14,845 nt of DNA from DUEL01 sp964580565 (GCA_964580565.1 CAZOLN010000064.1:1-14845); one strand, 5' to 3'. Counted from the stretch's first letter, positions 5,654-13,193 are shown. The notes: generated by a model from the letters alone, not told the origin. Numbers and translations: made by a program.

Positions 5654-7447
5654 ATGAGCGGTCCATACGCGGGACGGTGGCTTCGAATCGACCTGAGCGA
5701 GGGGACTGTCGAGGAGGAAGCCTTCACCGAGGAGGAGGTCCGCCAGTGGCTGCTGGGGAGCGGGATGGCGGCCTATCTGTTCGACCGAGGGCTGGAGCCG
5801 GATCGGGACCCCCTTGATCCTGCAAGCCCCCTGCTGATCTTCAACGGCCTGCTGACCGGCACCTTCGCTCCGGCGGCGGCGCGGACCTCCTGGTGTGGCC
5901 GATCCCCCCTCACCGGCATCTGGAACGAGTCCAACGTGGGCGGTCACTGGGGGGCGCAACTCCGCTTCGCCGGATACGACGGGCTGGTGATCACCGGCCG
6001 TGCCCCCTCGCCCGTCTACCTGTGGATCGACGACGACCGGGTCGAGGTCCGGGACGGTGCCCACCTGTGGGGGCTCGGCACGTTCGAGACCCACGACCGG
6101 CTGCGGGAGGAGACGGACTCGGGGGCCCAGGTGGCCTGCATCGGCCCGGCGGGGGAGAACCGGGCCCGACTGGCCGGGGTGATGGTCGGCGGGAGGGCCC
6201 ATAACCGGGCCGCCGGGCGCGGCGGGATGGGCGCGGTGATGGGGTCGAAGAACCTGAAAGCCATCGTGGTGCGCGGCCGGCGCGACCGGAAGGCCGTAAC
6301 CCAATCGCGCCCATCGCTGAACGCCGTAGTGCGCGATCTCAACCGGTACATCCGCAGCCGGTCCGAAGGGATGTCCCTCACCGGCACGGCAGGAGGTATC
6401 CCGGCTGCGGAGCACTTCGGCGGGATGCCGCTCAAGAACTGGCAGGAGGGCTCCTGGCCCGAAGGGGCCAAAGCCATCTCCGGTCAGGCCATCCGGGAGT
6501 CCATCTGGGTGAAGGATACCTTCTGCCACGCCTGCCCCGTCGGCTGCGGGAAGGCGGTGCGCGTCTCGTCCGGCCCCTACGCCGGGGAGGTGCTGGAGGG
6601 ACCGGAGTACGAGACCCTCTGCGGCTTCGGCGGCAACCTGCTCATCGACGACCTGGAGGCCCTGGCGACCCTCAACGCGCGCTGCAACGATCTGGGGCTG
6701 GACACCATCTCCACCTCCGGCGTCATCGCTTTCGCCGCCGAGGCGGTGGAGCGGGGAATGATCTCCGCCGAGGAGGCGGAGGGGCTGACCTGGGGCGATC
6801 CGCAGCCGGTGCTGGCCCTGGTCGACCGGATCGCCCGCCGGGAGGGCCTGGGCGACCTGCTGGCCGAGGGGGTCCGCGCGGCGGCGCAGCGGCTGGGGCC
6901 GGAGGCGGAGCGGTTCGCCCTCCACGTCAAGGGGCTGGAGCCGGCCTACCACGACCCCCGCGCCTTCGTCGATATGGGCCTCAACTACGCCACCGCCAGC
7001 CGGGGGGCCTGCCACCTGGAGAGTGCGACCTACTGGCGGGGCTACGGCATCGAGTGGCCCGGCTGGCAGGAGGGACCCCGCGACCGGTTCGCGTCGGACG
7101 AGGAGACGGTCCGGCTGGTGATCGCCTTCCAGGACTTCCTGGCCGTCTACAACCCGATCGGCCTGTGCAAGTTCATGGTCAAGGGCGGGCTGGACCCGGT
7201 GCGGACGGCGGAGGTCGTCGCCGCGGCCACCGGCTGGGAGTGGACGGCCGACGACCTGATGCGCACCGGCCGGCGGATCTTCGACCTGAAGCGGCGGATC
7301 AACGAGCGGCTGGGCGTCACCCGCGCCGACGACACCCTCCCCTACCGCTTCCTCCACGAACCCCGGCCCTCCGGCACCGCGGCGGGGGTCCTGCCCGACC
7401 TGGGCGCGATGCTGCCGCTGTACTACGAACTGCGGGGGTGGGAGTAA
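5654..7447 (+). CDS. Aldehyde:ferredoxin oxidoreductase (tungsten pterin enzyme)
   Basis: A 597-residue member of the AOR family (usual length about 600), which oxidises aldehydes to carboxylic acids and passes two electrons to ferredoxin. Its cofactor is a tungsten (or Mo) bis-pterin plus one [4Fe-4S] cluster. The N-terminal half carries the pterin-binding segment AAGRGGMGAVMGSKNLKAI. The cluster ligands are present as CHACPVGC (Cys291, Cys294, Cys298) with a distal fourth, Cys505, in NPIGLCKF. No signal peptide is seen, so it should be cytoplasmic. It stands without the ferredoxin-like or MoaD-like genes that sometimes accompany AORs. Here it may oxidise an aldehyde made by one of the neighbouring transaminases. 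The AOR subfamily (AOR, FOR, GAPOR, WOR-like) cannot be assigned from sequence alone. Confidence 0.93.
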   Translation: MSGPYAGRWLRIDLSEGTVEEEAFTEEEVRQWLLGSGMAAYLFDRGLEPDRDPLDPASPLLIFNGLLTGTFAPAAARTSWCGRSPLTGIWNESNVGGHWGAQLRFAGYDGLVITGRAPSPVYLWIDDDRVEVRDGAHLWGLGTFETHDRLREETDSGAQVACIGPAGENRARLAGVMVGGRAHNRAAGRGGMGAVMGSKNLKAIVVRGRRDRKAVTQSRPSLNAVVRDLNRYIRSRSEGMSLTGTAGGIPAAEHFGGMPLKNWQEGSWPEGAKAISGQAIRESIWVKDTFCHACPVGCGKAVRVSSGPYAGEVLEGPEYETLCGFGGNLLIDDLEALATLNARCNDLGLDTISTSGVIAFAAEAVERGMISAEEAEGLTWGDPQPVLALVDRIARREGLGDLLAEGVRAAAQRLGPEAERFALHVKGLEPAYHDPRAFVDMGLNYATASRGACHLESATYWRGYGIEWPGWQEGPRDRFASDEETVRLVIAFQDFLAVYNPIGLCKFMVKGGLDPVRTAEVVAAATGWEWTADDLMRTGRRIFDLKRRINERLGVTRADDTLPYRFLHEPRPSGTAAGVLPDLGAMLPLYYELRGWE

Positions 7448-7450
7448 AAA

Positions 7451-7497
7451 GCAGGAAGCAAGGAAGCAGGGAAGCAGGGAAGCAGGGAAGCGAGGAG
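7451..7497. repeat. GCAGGGAA octamer array
   Basis: GCAGGAA and GCAAGGAA are followed by three exact GCAGGGAA units (7466-7489) and the degenerate GCGAGGAG. This resembles the purine array between potB and potC. It begins three bases after the AOR stop codon. A pyrimidine-rich stretch (about 7499-7545) follows, and then the ribosome site of the next gene. Confidence 0.8.
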
Positions 7498-7557
7498 CCC
7501 AGCGCCCTTCTCTGCCTCCTGTCTCCCCACATTCTACATCCTTCCGAGGAGGGTCCT

Positions 7558-8829
7558 ATGGGTAATGTCACTTCGGCCGAGCGGTTCGTCTCCCCCGTCT
7601 GGCCCCGCTACACGCACATCCTGGCGGTGCGGGCGGAGGGGGCTTATGTGTACGACCAGGACGGGACCCGGTATCTGGACTTCACCTGCGGGATCGGGGT
7701 GACCAACACCGGCCACTGCCACCCGAAGGTGGTGGAGGCGATCCGGGAGCAGGCGGGCCGCCTCCTGCACGGGCAGGTCAACATCGTCTACCACCCACCG
7801 CTGCTGGAACTGGTGGAGGAACTGCGCACGGTCGTCCCGGAGGGGCTGGACTGCTTCTTCTTCTCCAACAGCGGCGCGGAGGCGGTGGAGGGGGCGGTGA
7901 AACTGGCCCGCCACGCCACCGGTCGGCCCAACGTCATCGTCTTCCAGGGGAGTTTCCACGGCCGCACGGCCCTCACGATGGCCCTCACCACCTCCAAGAC
8001 CATCTACCGGGCCGGATACCAGCCGCTCCCGGCGGGGGTCTTCGTCGCCCCGTACCCCTACGCCTACCGGTTCGGCTGGTCCCCCGAGGAGACGGAGGCC
8101 TTCTGCCTGCGGGAGGTGGAGTTCCTGCTCAAGACCCAGACCGCGCCGGAGGAGACCGCCGCCATCCTGGTGGAGCCGGTGCTGGGGGAGGGTGGGTACG
8201 TCGTCCCGCCGCCCGGGTTCCTCAAAGGGCTGCGCCGCATCTGCGACGAGCACGGCATCCTCCTCATCGCCGACGAGATCCAGTCCGGCTTCGGGCGGAC
8301 CGGCCGATGGTTCGCCGTGGACCACTTCGACGTGGTGCCGGACGTGATGACGATGGCGAAGGGGATCGCGTCGGGGTTGCCCCTTTCCGGCATCGCGGCG
8401 CGGCGGGAGTTGATGGAGCGGTGGAAACCGGGGTCGCACGGAGGGACCTACGGCGGGAACGCCGTCGCCTGCGCCGCCGCCGTGGCGACGGTCCGGGTGA
8501 TGCGGGAGGAGGGGCTGGTGGAGAACGCGGCGCGGATGGGAGCGCTGCTGATGGACCGGCTGCGGGCGCTGCAGGCCGCGTTCCCCCTCATCGGCGACGT
8601 GCGGGGGCTGGGGCTGATGGTCGCCACCGAGTTCACCCACCCCGACGGCACCCCCGCTAAGGACGTGGCGAAGGGAGTGGTGAAGGGGTGCCTGAAGCGG
8701 GGCCTGATGCTCCTCACCTGCGGCCCGTGGGACAACACGGTCCGCTGGATCCCGCCCCTCATCGTCACCGAAACCCAGATCGAAGAGGCGGTCGGGGCGT
8801 TCCGCGAAGCCCTGGCGGAAGCCACCTAA
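7558..8829 (+). CDS. Class III PLP aminotransferase, GABA/ornithine-aminotransferase type
   Basis: A 423-residue fold-type I PLP enzyme, close to the usual GabT length. The PLP lysine is Lys268 in MTMAKGIASGLPLSG. The ring-nitrogen aspartate is Asp239 in IADEIQSGFGRTG. SNSGAEAVEGAVKLAR (phosphate-site region) and GGTYGGNAVACAAA are also family signatures. Members move an amino group from an omega-amine (GABA, putrescine, ornithine, beta-alanine) to 2-oxoglutarate or pyruvate, giving an aldehyde. Some archaeal relatives are amino-acid racemases instead. The ATG at 7558 has AGGAGG at 7547-7552. Its place directly after an aldehyde oxidoreductase suggests the two enzymes act in sequence. The exact substrate is not determinable, so no symbol is given. 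Confidence 0.92.
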   Translation: MGNVTSAERFVSPVWPRYTHILAVRAEGAYVYDQDGTRYLDFTCGIGVTNTGHCHPKVVEAIREQAGRLLHGQVNIVYHPPLLELVEELRTVVPEGLDCFFFSNSGAEAVEGAVKLARHATGRPNVIVFQGSFHGRTALTMALTTSKTIYRAGYQPLPAGVFVAPYPYAYRFGWSPEETEAFCLREVEFLLKTQTAPEETAAILVEPVLGEGGYVVPPPGFLKGLRRICDEHGILLIADEIQSGFGRTGRWFAVDHFDVVPDVMTMAKGIASGLPLSGIAARRELMERWKPGSHGGTYGGNAVACAAAVATVRVMREEGLVENAARMGALLMDRLRALQAAFPLIGDVRGLGLMVATEFTHPDGTPAKDVAKGVVKGCLKRGLMLLTCGPWDNTVRWIPPLIVTETQIEEAVGAFREALAEAT

Positions 8830-8837
8830 CCGCCCGG

Positions 8838-8860
8838 GTTTTGTCGACCACAGACGACGG
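8838..8860. repeat. Half-copy of the CACAGAG element
   Basis: GTTTTGTCGACCACAGACGACGG closely matches the left side of the element at 91-113 (GTTTTTCGACCACAGAGGCACGG), but no complementary right arm follows. It is probably a decayed or truncated copy in the 84-bp spacer. Nothing else is recognised in that spacer apart from the GGGAG ribosome site at 8902-8906. Confidence 0.5.
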
Positions 8861-8913
8861 GGGCGACCGGCATCCCCGAACTACCGACGCAGAAGCCCAG
8901 CGGGAGATCGGCT

Positions 8914-9951
8914 ATGTCGATTCCAAGGGAGATCCTCTATCTGACCGAGGAGGACGTGCAGCGAACCCTGACCGTCGCCGAGGCGGTGGACCTGGCGGAG
9001 AAGGGGATCCAGGCCGACGCGGCGGGGCGGGTTGTCGGCGACAAGTTCTACATGCACCTGGACGAGACCTCTTTCATCAAACCGTTCGCAGGGTATATGG
9101 AAGGCGAGTCGCTGGCCTTCGTCAAGACCTTCAGTTTCTTCCCCGACAACCCGGAGCGGATTGGCCGTCCGGCGACCTCCTCGATGGTGCTCCTCTTCGA
9201 CGCCGGGAGCGGGCTGCCCGTCTGCATTATGGAGGCCGGGTGGGTCACCGCGCTGAAGACCGGGGCCTCCACCGCCGTCACCGCCGCCGCCCTGTCCCGT
9301 CCCGACGCAGAGACGGTGACCATCTTCGGGGCGGGCGGGCTGGGCCGGATGCACCTGCGGGCGCTGGCCTGCCGGTTCCGGCTGCGGCGGGCCTACGTGG
9401 TGGACGTCCTCCCCGAAGCGGCGGAGAGGTACGCGGCGGAGTTAGGGCCGGAACTGGGCATCGCCGTGGAGCCGGTCCCGCTGGCGGAGCGGGAGCGGGC
9501 GGTGCGGGAGGCGGACATCGTCATCACCGTCACCACGGGCGATCAACCGCTGGTGGAACGGGCGTGGCTGAAGCCAGGGGCCTTCGTCGCCCGGTTGGGC
9601 TCCTATCAAGAGGTAGCCTTGGACGTCATCACCGGGGCCGACAAGGTGGTGGTGGACCGGTGGAAGTACGTCGCGCCGCGCATCCCGGAGTTGAAGCAAC
9701 TGGCTCGGGAAGGGCGGTTTGGCCCGGAGGACATCCACGCCGAGTGGCCGGAGATCGTCGCGGGTCGCAGGCCGGGCCGGGAGTCCCCCGACGAGATCAT
9801 CGTCTACATCGCTCTGGGCATCTGGGGAGAGTACGCGGCGATCCTGCCCGAGGTCTACCGGCGGGCACGAGAGTTGGGTCTAGGGCAGCGGGTGGGAACC
9901 GGCAATCAGCAACCGACAGCGAGCAACCAGCAAGCGACTGTGAGCGTCTAG
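8914..9951 (+). CDS. Ornithine cyclodeaminase/mu-crystallin family oxidoreductase
   Basis: A 345-residue NAD(P)-binding protein. FVKTFSFFPDNP (69-80) is the family's lysine-containing substrate strand, VTALKTGAS (111-119) the substrate/cofactor loop, and GAGGLG (139-144) the Rossmann turn. The family includes ornithine and lysine cyclodeaminases, archaeal alanine dehydrogenase and ketimine reductases such as mu-crystallin. Two features argue against a true ornithine cyclodeaminase. The usual Arg of LRTAA is Lys115, and the GGDCPG-type loop with the catalytic Asp reads LGSYQEVAL (228-236). An imine or amino-acid reductase is more likely. The last 16 residues (two near-copies of NQQ-(P/A)-T-(A/V)-S) are encoded by a heptamer array and are probably dispensable. 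The ATG has GGGAG seven bases upstream. Confidence 0.87.
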   Translation: MSIPREILYLTEEDVQRTLTVAEAVDLAEKGIQADAAGRVVGDKFYMHLDETSFIKPFAGYMEGESLAFVKTFSFFPDNPERIGRPATSSMVLLFDAGSGLPVCIMEAGWVTALKTGASTAVTAAALSRPDAETVTIFGAGGLGRMHLRALACRFRLRRAYVVDVLPEAAERYAAELGPELGIAVEPVPLAERERAVREADIVITVTTGDQPLVERAWLKPGAFVARLGSYQEVALDVITGADKVVVDRWKYVAPRIPELKQLAREGRFGPEDIHAEWPEIVAGRRPGRESPDEIIVYIALGIWGEYAAILPEVYRRARELGLGQRVGTGNQQPTASNQQATVSV

Positions 9952-9980
9952 CGTCAAACGTCAGAGCGTCAAACGTCAGG
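9902..9980 (+). repeat. Heptamer array spanning a stop codon (GCAACCA then CGTCAAA units)
   Basis: Seven-base periodicity runs from GCAATCA (9902) through GCAACCG, ACAGCGA, GCAACCA, GCAAGCG, ACTGTGA and GCGTCTA, then grades into CGTCAAA/CGTCAGA/CGTCAAA/CGTCAGG with one extra base at 9966. The first part is translated as the tail of the upstream gene, whose TAG (9949-9951) lies inside a unit. The last unit overlaps the AGGAGG of the next gene (9978-9983). Confidence 0.85.
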
Positions 9981-9990
9981 AGGAGGAAGC

Positions 9991-11151
9991 ATGCGTGCAT
10001 TGGTCCTAGGAGGAGCGGGGGCGGTCTGCAAAGAGACGACCCGCGATCTGGCGGAGTACAGCGACTTCGAGGAGATCGTCGTCGCCGACTACAACGTCGA
10101 GGCGGCGGAAAGGCTGGTCGAGGAGATCGGCGACCCACGCCTGAGGGTCATCCGCTTCGACGCCAACGACTACGAGGGGATGCTCCGCCTCTTCCCGGAG
10201 TACGACGTCGTCGTCAACGGCCTCCCCTTCAAGTACGACTACGTGGTCAACAAAGCCTGCGTGGAGGTGGGGGTGAACGGGCTGGATCTCTCCAGCGAGG
10301 ACCCCCAGTTCGCCCTCCACGAGGAGGCCCTCGAGAAGGATATGCTCTTCGTCCCCGGCGTCGGAGCGACCCCCGGCATCACCAATATGATGGTCCGACG
10401 GGCCTCGGAGGTGCTGGACCGGATGGACGAGGTGGACATCTTCTTCGCCGCCTTCCGATGCCTGGCCCCCGCGCCGGGGCTCCTCCAGACGACGTTGTGG
10501 GAGTTCAACCCGGAGGAGGAGAGCCGGGAGGAGGTGTACTTTGAGGACGGAAAGTGGCATCCGACCCCGCCCCTCTCCGGCGAGCGGGTGGTCCGCTTCC
10601 ACGACCAGATCGGCGAGCAGAAGGTCTACTACGTCCCCCACGACGAGGCCTATTCGCTCCCCCACTCCTTCCCCACCCTGCGCCGGGCGGCGGTGCGGGG
10701 CTGCTTCCCGCCCCACGTGATGGCGCTGATGGGGGCCCTGATGCGGGCGGGGCTGCTCTCCAACCGGCCCGCCCGTATCGGCGATGCGGAGATGGCCTCC
10801 ATCGAGGTGGTGCGCGCGCTCCTGGCCGACGCCCCCTTCTCCAAAGAGAACCCGGTCTGGGCCTACGGGCTGGTGGTGGAGGTCGTCGGCGAGCGGGCCG
10901 GCCGGCGGGTGAAGTGCACCTATCGGAGCAAGCACCCGCCGCAGGAGGAGTGGGGCGGTGAGTCGGCCTACTTCAAGAACGTGGGCATCCCCCTCTCCAT
11001 CGGCGCCCAGCTCATCGCCCACGGCGAGACCACCGGCAAGGGGGTCCTCCCGCCGGAGCGGGCCTTCCCCACCGACCGGTTCTTCGCCGAACTGGCGCGG
11101 CGGGGGATCGTGGTGGAGGAGGAGATCGTCGAGGTCGGGGAACTGGCGTAA
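9991..11151 (+). CDS. Saccharopine dehydrogenase / lysine 6-dehydrogenase family protein
   Basis: A 386-residue protein with an N-terminal Rossmann domain (MRALVLGGAGAVCKETTRDL, then VVADYN ending the second strand). It resembles lysine 6-dehydrogenases throughout: DVVVNGLPFKYDYVVNKAC, VPGVGATPGITNMM, the SFPTLRRAAVRG region, and AQLIAHGETTGKGVLPPE near the C-terminus. Family members oxidise or reduce at the epsilon-amine of lysine or related compounds (lysine 6-dehydrogenase, saccharopine reductase). Carboxynorspermidine synthase, which acts in polyamine synthesis, is a more distant relative. The ATG at 9991 has AGGAGGAGG ending four bases upstream. In this operon a role in oxidising or reductively joining an amine and an aldehyde fits. 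Its substrate is inferred only. Confidence 0.85.
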   Translation: MRALVLGGAGAVCKETTRDLAEYSDFEEIVVADYNVEAAERLVEEIGDPRLRVIRFDANDYEGMLRLFPEYDVVVNGLPFKYDYVVNKACVEVGVNGLDLSSEDPQFALHEEALEKDMLFVPGVGATPGITNMMVRRASEVLDRMDEVDIFFAAFRCLAPAPGLLQTTLWEFNPEEESREEVYFEDGKWHPTPPLSGERVVRFHDQIGEQKVYYVPHDEAYSLPHSFPTLRRAAVRGCFPPHVMALMGALMRAGLLSNRPARIGDAEMASIEVVRALLADAPFSKENPVWAYGLVVEVVGERAGRRVKCTYRSKHPPQEEWGGESAYFKNVGIPLSIGAQLIAHGETTGKGVLPPERAFPTDRFFAELARRGIVVEEEIVEVGELA

Positions 11152-11152
11152 A

Positions 11153-11194
11153 CACGCAGCACGCATCACGTGCTCCGTATTTCGTATCCCGTAG
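11153..11194 (+). repeat. NNCGNNN heptamer array before the aldehyde dehydrogenase gene
   Basis: Six 7-nt units follow one another: CACGCAG, CACGCAT, CACGTGC, TCCGTAT, TTCGTAT, CCCGTAG. All have CG at positions 3-4. CGTATTTCG at 11176-11184 is identical to the middle operator-like box at 222-230. The array begins right after the previous stop and ends at the GGGAGG ribosome site. Confidence 0.65.
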
Positions 11195-11206
11195 GGAGGC
11201 GACGCG

Positions 11207-12658
11207 ATGGAGTATGGCACGCTCAAGAACTACATCGACGGCGAATGGGTCGAGTCGTCGGGGGAGATGCTGGAGGTGGACAACCCGGCAACGGGGGAGG
11301 TGATCGCCCGGGTGCCCCTCTCGACGCCGAAGGAGGTGGACCAGGCGGTGGCGGCGGCGAAGGCGGCGTTCGAGGAGTGGCGGGAGACGCCCCCCCTGGT
11401 CCGCGCCCGGTATATGTTCCGCCTCAAGGGGTTGATGGAGGAGCACTTCGAGGACCTGGCCCGGACCATCGTGAAGGAGCACGGGAAGACGATCGACGAG
11501 GCACGGGGGGAGATGCGGCGGGCCATCGAGAACGTGGAGGTAGCGATGGCGGTCCCCTCGCTGATGATGGGGTACAACGCGGAGGACATCGCGGTGGGGA
11601 TCGACGAGGAGGCGGTCCTCCAGCCGGTGGGGGTCTTCTGCTGCGTCGCCCCCTTCAACTTCCCGGCGATGGTCCCCTTCTGGTTCCTCCCCTACGCCGT
11701 CGCCTGCGGCAACACCTACATCGTCAAGCCCTCCGAGGTCTGCCCCGTCAGTCAGAACCGGCTCTTCGAACTGATGGACGAGGTGGACTTCCCGCCGGGG
11801 GTGGTCAACCTGGTCAACGGCTCCAAAGACACCGTGGACGCGCTGCTGACCCACCCCGACGTGGCGGGGGTCTCGTTCGTGGGCTCCACCCCCGTGGCGA
11901 AGCACATCTACAGGACGGCGGCAGCCCACGGCAAGCGGGCCCAGTGCCAGGCGGGAGCGAAGAACTGCCTGGTGGTGATGCCGGACGCGGTGCTGGAGCG
12001 GGCGGTGCCCAACATCATCAGTTCCGCCTTCGGGACCGCCGGGCAGCGCTGCCTGGCCGGGGCGCTGGTCCTGGCGGTGGGAGAGGTGTACGAACCGTTG
12101 AAGGCCCAACTGGTGGAGGCGGCCTCCCGCATCAAGGTGGGGTATGGATTGGACGAGGGCACGCAGATGGGACCGGTGGTCTCCAAGAGGGCGCTGGACC
12201 GCATCCTGGGCTACATCGAAAAGGGGCTAGAGGAGGGGGCCGAGTTGGTCCTGGACGGGCGTGGGGTCCGGGTCGAAGGCTACCCCAACGGCTACTTCGT
12301 CGGCCCCACCATCTTCGACAAGGTACGGCCGGAGATGACCATCGCCCGGGAGGAGATCTTCGGGCCGGTGCTGGGGATCATCCCCGTGGCCGACTTCGAC
12401 GAGGCGCTGGAGGTGATCGACGGAATCCCCTACGGCAACGCGGCGTCGCTGTTCACCGCCAGCGGGAAGTGGGCGCGGGAGTTCAAGTATCGGGTGAAGT
12501 GTGGTAACATTGGCATCAACATCGGCATCGCCGCCCCCATCGCCTCCTTCCCCTTCGGCGGGATGAAGGACTCGTTCTTCGGCGACCTCCACGGGCAGGG
12601 CCGGGACGCCATCCAGTTCTTCACCGACCGGAAGGTGGTGATCACGAGGTGGTTCTGA
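11207..12658 (+). CDS. mmsA: CoA-acylating (methyl)malonate-semialdehyde-type dehydrogenase
   Basis: A 483-residue aldehyde dehydrogenase. The catalytic Cys282 is in GTAGQRCLAG and the oxyanion Asn151 in PFNFPAM. Where most ALDHs have the general-base ELGGK, this reads QAGAKN, which is characteristic of the methylmalonate-semialdehyde dehydrogenase group. That group releases its thioester to CoA instead of water. NFPAMVPFW, VKPSE, FVGSTPVAKHIY and EEIFGPVLG are other group signatures. Known members convert malonate or methylmalonate semialdehyde with NAD+ and CoA into acetyl- or propionyl-CoA and CO2. In this operon beta-alanine (a product of spermidine breakdown) or valine-type intermediates are possible precursors. 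The ATG at 11207 has GGGAGG at 11194-11199. The group assignment is firm; the substrate is inferred. Confidence 0.9.
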   Translation: MEYGTLKNYIDGEWVESSGEMLEVDNPATGEVIARVPLSTPKEVDQAVAAAKAAFEEWRETPPLVRARYMFRLKGLMEEHFEDLARTIVKEHGKTIDEARGEMRRAIENVEVAMAVPSLMMGYNAEDIAVGIDEEAVLQPVGVFCCVAPFNFPAMVPFWFLPYAVACGNTYIVKPSEVCPVSQNRLFELMDEVDFPPGVVNLVNGSKDTVDALLTHPDVAGVSFVGSTPVAKHIYRTAAAHGKRAQCQAGAKNCLVVMPDAVLERAVPNIISSAFGTAGQRCLAGALVLAVGEVYEPLKAQLVEAASRIKVGYGLDEGTQMGPVVSKRALDRILGYIEKGLEEGAELVLDGRGVRVEGYPNGYFVGPTIFDKVRPEMTIAREEIFGPVLGIIPVADFDEALEVIDGIPYGNAASLFTASGKWAREFKYRVKCGNIGINIGIAAPIASFPFGGMKDSFFGDLHGQGRDAIQFFTDRKVVITRWF

Positions 12659-12705
12659 GGGAGCACGGAATTCTGGGGTCTGGGTTCTTGTGGTAGGAGG
12701 TGGAC

Positions 12706-13107
12706 GTGGAACTGGGGACCTTCGGGGCTGTGTTGAAGTTCGCGCTGGAGTTAGAGGAGCGGGCGGCAACGTTCTATGAAGCGGGTGCAGAGGGCGGGCT
12801 GGCGGAGGTCTTCGGCGACCTGGCCCGGGGTTCCCGCAAGCGGGTCCGGCGGCTGGAGCAGGCCCGCCGGGAACTGGTCAACGAGATGATCCTGGAATCG
12901 ATCACCGAATTGGACGAGGAGGAGTATCGGGTCGAACTGGACGTCGGGGCCGAGGAACCGGAGCGGCTGCGGCAGGCCCGGGCGCTGGAGGAGACGGCGG
13001 CCCGCTTCTACCGGGACGCGGCGTCCAGGATGCCCATCCGGGAGGTGGTCCGCCTCTTCGAGCGGCTGGCCCGCGAGAACGACAAACGGCGCGCTCGGCT
13101 CCAGTAG
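12706..13107 (+). CDS. Rubrerythrin/ferritin-like helical protein without ExxH ligands
   Basis: A 133-residue, highly charged, all-helical protein made of two related halves: LELEERAATFYEAGA (residues 14-28) and RALEETAARFYRDAA (92-106). Each is followed by a helix of the form LF/VF..LAR. This is the two-fold plan of rubrerythrin-like di-iron proteins. The first-helix glutamates (E18, E96) remain, but the ExxH iron ligands of the partner helices are S43/R46 and N125/R128. A normal di-iron centre is therefore unlikely. A structural or regulatory role is possible; the function is unknown. The GTG at 12706 is chosen because AGGAGG at 12695-12700 leaves a 5-nt spacer; the GTG at 12700 overlaps that site. 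It lies 47 bp after the dehydrogenase gene. Confidence 0.75.
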   Translation: MELGTFGAVLKFALELEERAATFYEAGAEGGLAEVFGDLARGSRKRVRRLEQARRELVNEMILESITELDEEEYRVELDVGAEEPERLRQARALEETAARFYRDAASRMPIREVVRLFERLARENDKRRARLQ

Positions 13108-13123
13108 CCCCTTCTGCGGCTTG

Positions 13124-13193
13124 TGTCAAGCGTCAAACGTCAGGCGTCAAACGTCAAGCGTCGGGCGTCAAACGTCAGGCGTCAAACGTCAAG
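13124..13193 (+). repeat. CGTCAAA heptamer array, ten units
   Basis: Ten uninterrupted 7-nt units: TGTCAAG, CGTCAAA, CGTCAGG, CGTCAAA, CGTCAAG, CGTCGGG, CGTCAAA, CGTCAGG, CGTCAAA, CGTCAAG. The series AAA-AGG-AAA-AAG appears twice, so the array looks built from a duplicated 28-nt block. It fills most of the 104-bp spacer and ends seven bases before GGGAG at 13201-13205, the ribosome site of the next gene. Confidence 0.93.

Noticed and set aside
5627..7357. 576-codon open frame on the minus strand opposite the aldehyde oxidoreductase
   Set aside because: High third-position GC leaves the antisense frames open. The predicted protein is low-complexity Gly/Arg/Pro/Asp-rich with no motif, while the plus strand encodes a complete, recognisable enzyme.
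8914..9951. Calling this gene ornithine cyclodeaminase
   Set aside because: The catalytic Asp loop and the Arg of the substrate loop are not conserved, so only family membership is supported.
12659..12705. A promoter or extra gene in the spacer before the rubrerythrin-like gene
   Set aside because: The spacer is only 47 bases, has no -10/-35 pattern and holds just the ribosome site.
13124..13193. CRISPR array
   Set aside because: The units are 7 nt with no unique spacers, and no cas genes are present. It is a simple tandem repeat.
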